Notes: a model not told the origin generated them from the letters alone. A stretch of 64,000 bases of DNA from Yoonia sp. GPGPB17 (GCF_037892195.1 NZ_JATACI010000002.1:3775225-3839224); one strand, 5' to 3'; counted from the stretch's first letter, positions 34,561 through 42,988 are shown. Numbers and translations are program-made.

Positions 34561-34679
34561 TTTTCCTGAAAAAACCTTCACGTGAATAATGATTTTCCTT
34601 CGCCAAGGCGTCAGAGTCTAAGTAAGCCAAGAGGCTGTTTTAATGAGGAAAATTACAATGGAAACATATTTTAGAGCTT

Positions 34680-35045
34680 TCAGATACGACACTTCGGAAC
34701 AGCAACGGCAGATGACAGCAGAATGCGTTGGGACAATGGCTTGCGCGTGAACGTGTAAACGGCCCAATCAATGGCTTCAGAGATCAGAAAAGCCGTCACA
34801 CTGGCCAGAGCCACAACCGGGGCTGACATGAAGTAGCTGATGCCACTTGCAACCAGCATGGCGATGACGACCCAATGCCCAATCTCCCGCTGTGCGAAAT
34901 CTCGAAACACAAACACAAAGCCCACGACCAGCATTACCGGCGGGAACATCGTTTCCAACACGGGTATCATGGGCACCACAACGAACAGCCAATTGATGGC
35001 CACCACCGCGCCGATATAGGCGCTTGTCCAAAATCCTTTGGGCAT
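34680..35045 (-). CDS. VUT-family membrane protein, C-terminally shortened
   Basis: 121 residues with four hydrophobic segments. The stretch FVFRDFAQREIGHWVVIAML and VTAFLISEAIDWAVYTFTRK resembles VUT/YhhQ-type proteins (PF02592), the queuosine-precursor transporters. The family is normally longer (about 160-220 residues with two more helices). Here it stops after SQRILLSSAVAVPKCRI, so the end is truncated or replaced. The ATG at 35045 lies next to repeat G. Transport is unlikely if two helices are missing. Confidence 0.55.
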   Translation of the reverse strand: MPKGFWTSAYIGAVVAINWLFVVVPMIPVLETMFPPVMLVVGFVFVFRDFAQREIGHWVVIAMLVASGISYFMSAPVVALASVTAFLISEAIDWAVYTFTRKPLSQRILLSSAVAVPKCRI

Positions 35046-35215
35046 TTTCCCCTCCACAGAAATTTTTGTGGGGAAACAGTTGGCAGAGTTTTTGCGGGCC
35101 GTGTGTGCGGATATCCCCTAGATGGGATGCGGAAATCCCCTAAATCGACCTCGGTTGCAGAAATTTCCTAGGAAAATTCCCCCAGAAACTTTTCTGGGGA
35201 AAGTTCTTTGGTGTT
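35046..35215. repeat. Palindromic GAAAGTTC-type repeats, copies F and G
   Basis: Two copies. The first (35046-35085) has CCACAGAAATTTTTGTGGGG, a hairpin with stem CCACAGAAA/TTTTGTGG. The second (35160-35215) has AATTTCCTAGGAAAATT, a perfect palindrome, then CAGAAACTTTTCTGGGGAAA and GTTC. The second ends 17 bases from the stop of the kinase fragment at 35232. The 75 bases between them are unremarkable. Confidence 0.6.
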
Positions 35216-35231
35216 TTTTCTTCGCGGCAGC

Positions 35232-35690
35232 TCAGGCGTGCTCATGACCTTGCTTGGCAAATCGCAGTTCGGCACGATTGGGTTGGAGCTCAAACTGTGC
35301 GTCCAGAAGCTGCGCAATCTGTTTGACGATATCCAATCCAAAGCCAGCTTGCCCGATCACGTTGGAACCAGTGGCGACTTGATCAGCGATCATGATGACC
35401 AGCACGTCGTCGGTTTCCAACGCTTGAACCTTGACCAACTCACCTTTGGCGCTGAGGCGGATGGCGTTTTGAACCAAGTTGGACAAGGCCTCCCAAAGCA
35501 GATGCGCATCGGAGGTGAGTTCCGCGTAGGTGCATTTGATGTCCAGTCGAATGCCTTCCGCATCTGCGTGAGGCCCAAATGTCTGTTGAATTTGGTCAAA
35601 CACCCTTTGGATTTCAAAGCGTTCCGCCAGCAGCTCGACTTTGCCTGCATCCCGCTTTGCGTAGTCCAAAACACGGGTGATGAACCCACC
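35232..35690 (-). pseudogene. Histidine kinase ATPase domain, C-terminal fragment
   Basis: An HATPase_c domain without its sensor and H-box. Seen are the N-box EALSNLVQNAIRLSAKGELV, a G1-like IADQVATGS and a G2-like GQAGFGLDIVKQIAQLLDAQ. The first residues, TAGGFITRVLDYAKRDAGKV, are the end of a dimerisation helix. The frame continues upstream to 35822 only as junk that includes two hairpins, so no start exists. It may be the missing end of a kinase like that at 16027-17298, which stops around the same point, though the order along the DNA excludes a simple insertion. Confidence 0.75.
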
Positions 35691-35726
35691 GGCGGTTTTG
35701 GCACCTTCGACAATCGGTGGCGAATA

Positions 35727-35764
35727 GTTGGGTGCCCTTGCCGAGGAACCTCGGCGCACCCAAC
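35727..35764. repeat. Nested perfect hairpin
   Basis: GTTGGGTGC pairs with GCACCCAAC, and inside it GCCGAGG pairs with CCTCGGC around an AA loop. It sits 37 bases from the break of the kinase fragment and 27 bases from the primase terminator. The tips (GTTGGGT, ACCCAAC) recall integron attC ends but in the wrong order. Confidence 0.5.
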
Positions 35765-35790
35765 GCCCCCGCTCACGCGGGAAAAGAAAA

Positions 35791-35812
35791 GGGGTCTCCA
35801 CATGGAGACCCC
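35791..35812 (-). terminator. Intrinsic terminator of the primase gene
   Basis: On the minus strand GGGGTCTCCA-TG-TGGAGACCCC, a ten-bp perfect stem with a two-base gap, followed by TTTTCTTTT. It is 28 bases beyond the primase stop and is a textbook Rho-independent terminator. Confidence 0.8.
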
Positions 35813-35840
35813 ACCGTTTCATCGCAACCCAGCGATATGG

Positions 35841-36944
35841 CTAACGCACATATCGGGGCAGCTCTGCTACGATTTCGTCGCTCATCTCATCCGGCTTAAC
35901 GCCATCTTCGAGCGACACGGTTTTTGCAAACAGGCGCGTTGCCAGAACTGGCAACGCCTGCTCGCTTCCTTTGCGACCGCCTTCGTCGCCATCAAAGATC
36001 AAGACTGCGTTTCGGAAGCCTGCTTGAACAAGCAGGCTGACTTGTTGAGGGGACAAGCTGGCCCCGAAACTCGCGACGACCGGCACGCTTACTGCGTGCA
36101 GTCGCAACACTGACCAGTACCCTTCGACGATGACAACGGCATCGCCGACATCTTCACCCTGTACGATCAATTGCTCTCGCTTCGCGATCACACGGTTCAA
36201 GTTATAAAGCACACAAGATTTTTCAAACCCCTTGGGCAAGAGATAGCGCGGTTTATCGTCGTCCTGATCGTCAGACGCCAACCGACCAGCGTATGCGATC
36301 AGGTCACCCTCTTCGTTGTGTACGGGGAAGCAGATCCGCCCCGCCATTGAACCACGCTTGGCAAAGCCAAGACCAAATTCCTGAACGAGCTCTTTCGTTA
36401 TCCTGCGATCACTCAAGAACGAGTGCTCCGGTTCAAGCTTTAATTCAAAAGTCAGCGGTGGGTTTATGACATCTGCCTCAGACCCCAAATTTGCGCCCTG
36501 AGACGTCGTTTCAGCTTTTGAGCTGGGAGTTGGACCTGCCCTTCCGCCAGCGGCTGTGTCGGTTCGTTTTGGACGTTTCCCAGTCTGTGTGCCTCGCGCC
36601 TTCGCTTTGGGTTGGTCACCCGCTGGTACGTCTTTCGATCCACCATCAATTTTGAAGAGCTCACAAGCCAGAACGGCAGCCTTGCGCAGTTCACGTGGCT
36701 GGTCAGGATCAAACCCTTCCATCCGAGCGACAAAATCCAAGATGTTGCCTTTTGCCTGACAGGAAAAACAGTTGAACACGCCCTTCTTTAGATTGAGCCC
36801 ACATGACGGCTTGTGGTCATCGTGGAACGGGCAGCAGATCTTAACCTGATCCTGCCCGTTTGGTTTCACATCAAAACCGTAGTGCGACAGCACCGCGGAT
36901 ACGTCCAAGTTCTCACGGACGGTTTGAAAATTCACCCAGGTCAT
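35841..36944 (-). CDS. DnaG-like primase (CHC2 zinc finger and Toprim)
   Basis: 367 residues. The N-terminal zinc finger reads CCPFHDDHKPSC then FNCFSCQAKG, the CHC2 ligands. A proline/lysine-rich low-complexity linker (about residues 110-165) joins a Toprim-like core, with VVIVEGYWSVLRLHA for the catalytic Glu and LIFDGDEGGRKGSEQ for the D-x-D. Bacterial primase is longer (about 600) and has a helicase-binding domain, so this is a compact plasmid/element-type primase that makes RNA primers for the mobile element. Start choice: MTWVNF at 36944; an ATG at 36959 adds five residues. A strong terminator follows. Confidence 0.85.
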   Translation of the reverse strand: MTWVNFQTVRENLDVSAVLSHYGFDVKPNGQDQVKICCPFHDDHKPSCGLNLKKGVFNCFSCQAKGNILDFVARMEGFDPDQPRELRKAAVLACELFKIDGGSKDVPAGDQPKAKARGTQTGKRPKRTDTAAGGRAGPTPSSKAETTSQGANLGSEADVINPPLTFELKLEPEHSFLSDRRITKELVQEFGLGFAKRGSMAGRICFPVHNEEGDLIAYAGRLASDDQDDDKPRYLLPKGFEKSCVLYNLNRVIAKREQLIVQGEDVGDAVVIVEGYWSVLRLHAVSVPVVASFGASLSPQQVSLLVQAGFRNAVLIFDGDEGGRKGSEQALPVLATRLFAKTVSLEDGVKPDEMSDEIVAELPRYVR

Positions 36945-37114
36945 AGTTGATTGCTCCATAAAATAAGGGGCAACTGATTGTACCACACACGCTTTGCCGT
37001 TAACGCACCGCTAGAACTATTGGGCACTAGCAGAAGTCATTGTTCCTCACTAAGGTGAGCACGCGTAGTGCAGATTCCTAGCTATCCCCAAAGTTTGCCG
37101 TTACTCGGGAGAAT

Positions 37115-37892
37115 ATGAGGCCTCCGAACTTGAGCGATCTGAGAGAAACCTTTGGAGCTGATCACCTGACCAGCATCCCACGAGCTGTCGAAGACATCTT
37201 TTGGAAGACTAGACCCCTAGTCTTTGACCCGTGCGTGTTGACAGAAAATGATCGTGTAAGTTTCCAGAAAAAGGTAGAGCAACCTGATAGCATTTATGCT
37301 CCAATACCGGGCAGCGAGCTGTCCATGTTCAATTCGCTCTATGCAGAGCGCAACTATCTAAAATTTCTACTTGTGCTTCATAGATTGCCGGTGAAGTTCC
37401 TTGCTGCACCATTTGTTGACATCGGTTGTGGCACTGGAACCGCCGCTTTGGCATGGACTTCGATTGTAGGGCCGAGACCGGAGCATATTAAGAACTCTGT
37501 TTGCCTTGATCGCGATGCCGAACAAATTGTTGCAGCAACAAAAAAGCCTTGGCAACAAACCATCCTTTGTTACGCAACCACAATTCCTATCGGCATCATT
37601 CCCGAACTGGAAAGTACCTGACGAACATATTGCCCTAATGAGCTTTAGCCTATGCGAGTTGCTTGCCGAAAATCATAGCTTTCAAGAAATAGTCGATGCG
37701 TTGCCATCCCGCTTCGTAATTGCAGACTATCGAGAAACTATTACCGAGCTGTTGGGGCAGGCCGGTGATCGCTTCTATGGCACGGATATTGTTCAATCCA
37801 CATTCGAATTGAGCGACGAACTGGCCGAACTCTTTCAACAAAAAACATTAAAGGTTATTGGGGCATATGGGCACAAGCGGAGCGGAAGATAA
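37115..37892 (+). pseudogene. Methyltransferase-like protein, one-base frameshift
   Basis: The first frame (37115-37621) has the SAM-binding motif FVDIGCGTGTAALAW and an acidic CLDRDAEQI after it, typical of Rossmann methyltransferases. The last part in the +1 frame (MSFSLCELLAENHSFQEIVD) to 37892 completes the fold. The switch is at A37540-37545: deletion of one A joins AEQIVAATK to SLGNKPSFVT. The heptamer there (A AAA AAG) is the classic -1 slippery site but the required shift is +1, so programmed frameshifting is not supported. It overlaps the next gene by 26 bases. The substrate is unknown. Confidence 0.6.
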
Positions 37893-39051
37893 GTACTTTT
37901 CGTCCTGGAGGTCGCACGACTTCGAACTTCTGAAAAGCATTACCACTGAAGACCTAATCTATTCGATTAGCAACAAATCAGACATGAACGGGCATGCCGA
38001 AGTGGGTGCCTATTGGGACAAAAACAGGGAACGACAGTCTGGCCTCCAGGTCGATCACCACTTGGTCACAGCTGGCGAAGGTTGGAGTTCATGTGCTTTC
38101 TATAGCCGCTTCTACCACAAAGAAAAGAAGGTCATCCAAGTAGTTTTTGGGTACATGTACTTTCAGTTTGACGAGGCTGGAAAAATCAAGAGGCTCAGCG
38201 AGACTTATAAGAAGCTCGCAGAAGAAAACCCCAAAGACCCACGTCCTTGGGCTCTAAGACTACTACAAAATGGCGTAAAGAAACTGGCAATACGGAGACG
38301 CCTCCTTGGAGCAAAGAGAATAATTGGTAAGAGCTTATCGATTGCTGCATTTGTCCTAATGCCAATAGCGGCAGTATTATATTTTGCCATACAATTCATG
38401 AGTTTTTCTGATCAGATAGTCATCAATCTGGCTCAGTTTTCTCGCACAACTGATGTTTCGAACCCGGAAGAGCTGGCCAAATATAAGGTTTGGTTACTCG
38501 AATTGCTTGGATCTTTCCTGGCCGCCAGCACAGTTTACTATGTTTTTGCAGACAAGATTAAGGCCTACTTTGGCCAAACAGCCTCTGTTCGCAAGCACAC
38601 ACTTACTGAGCTGAACAAGGATGCTGCCAATCTCATGGCCAACTACTTGAGTGGCGCAAGGAGCGTTGCTGTGTTCTCTGGTGATTTCGATTTCTTCGAA
38701 GATGAGGAACTGCTAATAGATGTCTTCCGAGACTTGGAAAGTCATGGGGAACTGAGTTTCTACTCGGAACGAACTCGCGAAGAAGTATTATCTTCGGTTG
38801 GACGGCTACCTAAAACAAACGAACTGATTCATCGCTTGATGCAATCTGGCAGGATGAATTTCGCTTCAAATTTAAAGCGGGCTCGTGCGACGTACTTTGA
38901 AAAAGATGGAGTACAGAGTGTGCTCAACAGACCCAACGCTAAAACGTTTGTAGTTGTTTCTGGCATAGACGAAAATGAAGTCATACTGAAGATGTTTAAA
39001 GGCAGCCTGCAAAGGAACGAATTAAACGGCCATCGACGCCAGCAACGCTAG
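37867..39051 (+). CDS. Membrane protein with NTF2-like and PLD-like regions
   Basis: 394 residues from the ATG at 37867 (a TTG at 37858 is also possible). The first 115 residues resemble an NTF2/SnoaL-like domain (VGAYWDKNRERQSGLQVDHH, AFYSRFYHKEKKVIQVVFGY). Two membrane segments lie at about 155-185 (SIAAFVLMPIAAVLYFAIQF) and 215-235. The C-terminal 150 residues (GARSVAVFSGDFDFFEDEEL, LIHRLMQSGRMNF) recall phospholipase-D-like folds without a visible H-K-D motif. It is tightly coupled to the genes on both sides. An effector that acts at the membrane is a possible reading. Confidence 0.6.
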   Translation: MGTSGAEDKYFSSWRSHDFELLKSITTEDLIYSISNKSDMNGHAEVGAYWDKNRERQSGLQVDHHLVTAGEGWSSCAFYSRFYHKEKKVIQVVFGYMYFQFDEAGKIKRLSETYKKLAEENPKDPRPWALRLLQNGVKKLAIRRRLLGAKRIIGKSLSIAAFVLMPIAAVLYFAIQFMSFSDQIVINLAQFSRTTDVSNPEELAKYKVWLLELLGSFLAASTVYYVFADKIKAYFGQTASVRKHTLTELNKDAANLMANYLSGARSVAVFSGDFDFFEDEELLIDVFRDLESHGELSFYSERTREEVLSSVGRLPKTNELIHRLMQSGRMNFASNLKRARATYFEKDGVQSVLNRPNAKTFVVVSGIDENEVILKMFKGSLQRNELNGHRRQQR

Positions 39052-39593
39052 TGCCAGCGCCCCTGAAAAAGAAACCAAAATTTATTATCGTAGCCGGGCG
39101 GACCTTCTCTGGAAAAACAACAATTTCAAAGGGATTGCAGGCGCAAGGCTACAGGTATTTGTCAGTTTCAGACACAATGAAGGCAATGAGCCCCGAAAAG
39201 TTGACCGAACGCGAGAACTTGGGAGAGTACGGGAAGTCCCTGATGGATGCCAATGACGGCGAGGAACTCTACCTTGAACTACTTGGCAAAATGATGGCTG
39301 GCGCACCAGTCGTTTTGGACGGCTTACGCCCTCTCAAGCTTGCTGAGAGGTTTAAGAATGAGCTTGGCGACGATCTACTCATTATTTTATGTACGGCTCG
39401 ACCCGACCAAGAAACCTCCCGTTTCAACGAAATAAAGGCACAGAAAAACGAAACGATGTCGATTGCTAAGATAAGAGCGCTCGACAAGAGATTCCAAGTC
39501 GATGACATAGCCGATTTACCATACGTTAGATTGGTTTCGGGCACGAAGCCGGTGGAAAGCACTATCGAAGAGATCAGCCAAATGTGGTCATGA
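39051..39593 (+). CDS. P-loop nucleotide/coenzyme kinase-like protein
   Basis: 180 residues with a GTG start that overlaps the TAG of the preceding gene by one base. IIVAGRTFSGKTTISKGLQA is a Walker A loop (G-x-x-x-S-G-K-T), followed by a VLDGLRPLKLAERF helix and a basic lid region (RPDQETSRFNEIKAQKNE), as in dephospho-CoA and nucleoside monophosphate kinases. It probably phosphorylates a nucleotide or small metabolite. Being third in an operon with a methyltransferase-like and a membrane protein suggests a nucleotide-signalling or modification system. It is convergent with the dUTPase gene. Confidence 0.7.
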   Translation: MPAPLKKKPKFIIVAGRTFSGKTTISKGLQAQGYRYLSVSDTMKAMSPEKLTERENLGEYGKSLMDANDGEELYLELLGKMMAGAPVVLDGLRPLKLAERFKNELGDDLLIILCTARPDQETSRFNEIKAQKNETMSIAKIRALDKRFQVDDIADLPYVRLVSGTKPVESTIEEISQMWS

Positions 39594-39636
39594 ATTCAAT
39601 CTAATTACTGTTTGTCACTGACTCACAAAATTGAAT

Positions 39637-40083
39637 CTAGACGCCTGTCGAGCCAAGGCCGTCTGAGCCCCTTACAGATGGCGACAGCTCATCGACCTCT
39701 TGAAAATCGGCCCGAACAAACGGCCTAGTGCGAAGTTCTGCAATCTTATCTCCACGACCTATGGTTACTTTTTCTCCGCCTAGATTAATGAGAAGTACTT
39801 GTATCTCACCTTTGAAGTCGGGATCGATGGTGCCAGGATTGTTCAGAACCGTAACCCCCAATTTTTCGGCTAGACTTGGGCAGGGAGTTACTACGGCCTC
39901 GTAAAGATCAGGGAGATCCAAAGCGATTCCCGATGGAACAGCCGTTCTCCCTCCAGGTGGAAGAGGTATTCCTTGGTCATCTTCCATGCTAGCGAAAAGA
40001 GTCAAGTGATTGTTGCCAATCTCATCATCATATTGCTTCACTGCATTGCCAAGAATTTTGACACTAATTGAAGTGGCTGGCAT
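39637..40083 (-). CDS. dUTPase-family protein (dUTP diphosphatase)
   Basis: 148 residues with all five dUTPase motifs: DDQGIPLPPGGRTAVPSGIA (motif 1-2 region), GVTVLNNPGTIDPDFKGEIQ (motif 3 with the substrate Tyr replaced by Pro/Asp context), VTIGRGDKIAELRTRP (motif 4 region), and VDELSPSVRGSDGLGSTGV (motif 5, the P-loop-like arm). The trimeric enzyme hydrolyses dUTP to dUMP and PPi, keeping uracil out of DNA; mobile elements and phages often carry one. It lies in the replication block between a primase and VirD4-type genes, so it may serve element replication. The function of an alternative dCTP deaminase relative is less likely. Confidence 0.85.
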   Translation of the reverse strand: MPATSISVKILGNAVKQYDDEIGNNHLTLFASMEDDQGIPLPPGGRTAVPSGIALDLPDLYEAVVTPCPSLAEKLGVTVLNNPGTIDPDFKGEIQVLLINLGGEKVTIGRGDKIAELRTRPFVRADFQEVDELSPSVRGSDGLGSTGV

Positions 40084-40287
40084 CCGGGTTCTCCGTCCAT
40101 GAGGAACTTGGCGGGATCGATAATAAGTCACCGTAATCGCTAAGTGAAGCCGAAACCTCTCAGGAGAATTAAGTAAGTGGACATGATACAATGTGTGCTT
40201 CTTTCCTCGAAACCAGCGCAGGCTATCTGCCAGTCGCAGTTCACCGACAACCCGTCGTTGGTATGAACCCTGCGCTGTTTTCGGCGT

Positions 40288-41541
40288 ATGAACCACACCC
40301 CAAGCCAACTGCATTTCGGATACCGCACAGCCAGCACAGCTGATGAGCTTTTGTCGGTGTCCCAAGAAGACAGGCGGCGGCATGTCTACGTGATTGGGCA
40401 AACCGGAAGCGGAAAGACAACTTTCCTGAAATCCTGCATTCTGCAAGATCTCGAACGGGGCAAAGGCATCGCGTTGATCGACCCGCACGGGGACTTGGCA
40501 GAGGCAATCGCCGATGCAGTCCCTCGGTCGCGTATGCGAGATGTCGTTTTCTTCAACCCGTCGGATTTCGACCATCCACTTGCGTTCAATCCACTCGGGC
40601 GTGTTCCAAAGCACCTTCATGCGGTCGCAACCTCTAATATCATCGCGAGCCTGCGATCTATCTGGCGAGAAAGCTGGGGGCCACGTATGGAACATGTCTT
40701 GGCCAACACCCTTGCTGCCCTCATGGAAGCACCGGAAGGGAAGCCGATGACCTTATTGGATGTGTCCAAGATGTTGACCGACCCGGTTTTTCAACAGCGC
40801 GTGTTATCTCACGTCTCAGATCCTATCGTGCGAGACTTCTGGCAGGTCGAGTTTGCCGGTTACGATCCGCGCTTGCGGGCTGAAATTATAGCACCTGTGT
40901 TGAACAAGGTGGGTGCATTTATGCGAAACCCGATCATGCGCAACATCCTAGGTCAAACCCGCAAAGGGTTTGATCTCAGGTATATGATGGATAACAAGAA
41001 GATCTTGATCGTGAACCTATCAAAGGGACGCCTGGGTGAAGACATGACAAACCTACTGGGGTCATTGCTCACGACATCGATCTATCAGGCCGCGATGGAA
41101 CGCGCTGAATTGGTTGAGGAAGAAAGGGAAGACTTTCACCTCTATATCGACGAGTTTCAAAATTTCACGACGGACGCCTTCGACAGCATTGTTTCAGAAG
41201 CCAGAAAATATCGGCTCTCCTTGACAGTGGCGCATCAATATCTCGATCAATTGTCACCACGCATCAAACAAGCGATCCTCGGGAATGTCGGATCACTGCT
41301 ACTGTTTGCACTATCGGGAAAAGACGCCGAAGAACTTGCCGTTGAGACAAACCCACACACAGCCAGTAGCCTGCGTGCCACAGGACGGGGAGAGGCATTG
41401 GCCGTCACACTAAAGGACGGCGAGCGCCGCCAGCCTGAAAAGATATTGGTTCCATACGGACATATCACAACCAACAGCTATGACCGCGTTGTCCGCAACA
41501 CGCGAACCCGCTTTGGGCAACGCCCGTTGTTTCTCACCTAA
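40288..41541 (+). CDS. VirD4/TraG-like ATPase
   Basis: 417 residues. Walker A VIGQTGSGKTTFLKSCILQD with K in GSGKT, followed by LIDPHGDLAEAI (DPHGD is typical of DUF87/HerA-like and coupling ATPases), Walker B DFHLYIDEFQNFTTD with D-E, and an arginine-finger region AHQYLDQLSPRIKQA. No transmembrane segment is present, so it is a soluble hexameric pump that would move DNA in conjugative transfer or act in element maintenance. A related gene at 45676-47385 has the same DPHG signature. The start at 40288 lacks a strong ribosome site. Confidence 0.85.
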   Translation: MNHTPSQLHFGYRTASTADELLSVSQEDRRRHVYVIGQTGSGKTTFLKSCILQDLERGKGIALIDPHGDLAEAIADAVPRSRMRDVVFFNPSDFDHPLAFNPLGRVPKHLHAVATSNIIASLRSIWRESWGPRMEHVLANTLAALMEAPEGKPMTLLDVSKMLTDPVFQQRVLSHVSDPIVRDFWQVEFAGYDPRLRAEIIAPVLNKVGAFMRNPIMRNILGQTRKGFDLRYMMDNKKILIVNLSKGRLGEDMTNLLGSLLTTSIYQAAMERAELVEEEREDFHLYIDEFQNFTTDAFDSIVSEARKYRLSLTVAHQYLDQLSPRIKQAILGNVGSLLLFALSGKDAEELAVETNPHTASSLRATGRGEALAVTLKDGERRQPEKILVPYGHITTNSYDRVVRNTRTRFGQRPLFLT

Positions 41542-41631
41542 ACGTTCTTTCGCGCCGTCAACACGTGTTGGAGGTCGGTAAGCCGAAAGATGTCTATCCT
41601 GCCAATAACAGTTGGAACAGGAAGATCATCG

Positions 41632-41799
41632 ATGGCCAATTCAGACCGCCAGACAGAGTTATGCGGACACTGCAAGCGCGAGCAAACAGAAGCAGAAGGT
41701 ACCCGGTGCATTCAGTGTGGAAGGAAAACACTAACCTTCAATAGCGACTATGAAGATTTTACAGCAACGGTTGCCAGATGGAAAAGAATGTTCGGTTAG
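41632..41799 (+). CDS. Small zinc-ribbon protein
   Basis: 55 residues from the ATG at 41632. It has two C-x2-C pairs, LCGHCK and CIQCGR, spaced 13 residues apart, which should bind one Zn(II). The rest is polar. Such small ribbons on mobile elements bind nucleic acid or partner proteins. It follows the VirD4-like ATPase by about 90 bases on the same strand and overlaps the stop of the convergent small gene at 41796 by four bases. A GGAACAGGAAG site precedes the ATG. Function beyond zinc binding is unknown. Confidence 0.55.
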   Translation: MANSDRQTELCGHCKREQTEAEGTRCIQCGRKTLTFNSDYEDFTATVARWKRMFG

Positions 41800-41978
41800 C
41801 TTGGTTTGTTCGTCTGTCGCTCCAACCAGCCAGCGGCATTCAAAATATCACCTTTGTTTGAAATTTGGGTAAAGTACACTTCGCTCACGACACGCCAGAT
41901 CTCGTGTAGCTCAGCAAACTGATCATATGTGAGCTCTTCGTTTTCCAGCTCCAAGATGTGTTTGATAAATTCATTCAT
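41796..41978 (-). CDS. Small acidic protein
   Basis: 60 residues, MNEFIKHILELENEELTYDQ then FAELHEIWRVVSEVYFTQIS: amphipathic helices, overall acidic. I recognise no family. It is convergent with the zinc-ribbon gene, and the two stops overlap at 41796-41799. It may be an antitoxin- or anti-restriction-size protein, but there is no motif to support either. The ATG at 41978 is preceded by an AT-rich stretch with a plausible TATAAT-like box (TATAATTATTC region on the plus strand reads as a promoter on the other strand). Confidence 0.4.
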   Translation of the reverse strand: MNEFIKHILELENEELTYDQFAELHEIWRVVSEVYFTQISNKGDILNAAGWLERQTNKPS

Positions 41979-42100
41979 TGAATAATTATACCATATTTTC
42001 AAAGGAGTGAGGCCGTGACGGGAAAAACACGGTTTGGTTTCCAGCAGATGCCAACACCTGTGGGGGCAACGGATCCAACACGCTGCGGTATAATTCAGCC

Positions 42101-42988
42101 ATGACAGGGAAGAGATCACGTTTCAGGCGCAGCAAAGCTGCCACAATCCAGCTGACCGAGCGGGACATCACAATACTCAGGGCTTTGGAACAGCATCGCT
42201 TCCTAACCACCGATCACTTGCTGGCCCTCACTGGTGGTACGAGCCGCCAAGGGCTTACTCGACGTCTAAGGGAGCTCTACGACGCAAAATACATCGACCG
42301 CCCTCGCGCCCAGATGATGGCATTGGCCTATGCAGACAAAAGACCGATGATCTATGCGCTAGGAAACGAAGGCGCTGAACTTCTTTCCAACCGGTTTCAG
42401 ATGGCCCTTCCAGACGTCTATTGGACTGAGAAAAATCGGCGGGTCAAAGAAAAATTCGTCGAGCATACATTGGGAATATCCGATTTCATGGTGTCACTTG
42501 AAACGGCCTGCCGCGATGCAGGGAACATACGCATTATCACGAAAGATGACATGCTGACGGCTTCACCAGAGGCAACGCGCCGCAAACGCCACCCGGTTCG
42601 TTGGCAAACCCGTATCCACTGGAACAATCAGTGGCATGACGTAGCAATCGTGCCTGATATCATCTTTGGACTGCACTACACCGACCGGCCAGAAGGGAAG
42701 AACAAGGCCTACTTCATGGTCGAAATAGATCGCGGCACGATGCCGATCACACGCCGCGACATCAGGCAGACTTCGTTTGCGCGTAAGCTGCACTCCTACG
42801 CCGACACATTTGAACGCAAACTGCATGTCGAGCACTTTGGCATCAAGAATTTTCGTGTTCTGACAGTAACGACATCAAAGGAACGTGTTGAGACGATGAT
42901 TGGGGCGTACAAGTCTGAGATCGTGACACGCGCACCACAAGGGCTTTTCCTATTTCGAACGAAAGACTCAATTCCCCAAAAATCTTAG
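42101..42988 (+). CDS. Replication-relaxation family protein
   Basis: 295 residues. The N-terminal winged helix reads LTERDITILRALEQHRFLTT then HLLALTGGTSRQGLTRRLRE, the HTH of the replication-relaxation family (PF13814). The rest has a restriction-endonuclease-like appearance, with PDIIFGLHY and KAYFMVEIDRGTMPI carrying D and E-x-D. These proteins are common on actinobacterial and alphaproteobacterial conjugative elements and are thought to start plasmid replication or mobilise DNA as relaxase substitutes. TATAAT at about 42083 may be its -10 box. It lies 350 bases after the VirD4-like ATPase gene, so they probably act together. Confidence 0.8.
   Translation: MTGKRSRFRRSKAATIQLTERDITILRALEQHRFLTTDHLLALTGGTSRQGLTRRLRELYDAKYIDRPRAQMMALAYADKRPMIYALGNEGAELLSNRFQMALPDVYWTEKNRRVKEKFVEHTLGISDFMVSLETACRDAGNIRIITKDDMLTASPEATRRKRHPVRWQTRIHWNNQWHDVAIVPDIIFGLHYTDRPEGKNKAYFMVEIDRGTMPITRRDIRQTSFARKLHSYADTFERKLHVEHFGIKNFRVLTVTTSKERVETMIGAYKSEIVTRAPQGLFLFRTKDSIPQKS

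Noticed and set aside
14615..35215. CRISPR array made of the palindromic repeats
   Set aside because: Copies are kilobases apart with genes between them, vary in length and have no constant spacer size. No cas genes are present.
35727..35764. Integron attC site
   Set aside because: attC has RYYYAAC at the 5' end and GTTRRRY at the 3' end. Here the order is reversed on both strands and there is no integron-type integrase nearby.
37531..37550. A AAA AAG heptamer, the classic -1 programmed frameshift site, at the methyltransferase-like gene break
   Set aside because: The downstream frame requires a +1 shift (one base removed). A -1 slip leads to a stop within about 30 codons. An extra A in the run is simpler.
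39637..40695. A 352-codon frame ending in the dUTPase
   Set aside because: The first two thirds lie antisense to the VirD4-like gene. The dUTPase itself begins at the ATG at 40083 and has family length from there.
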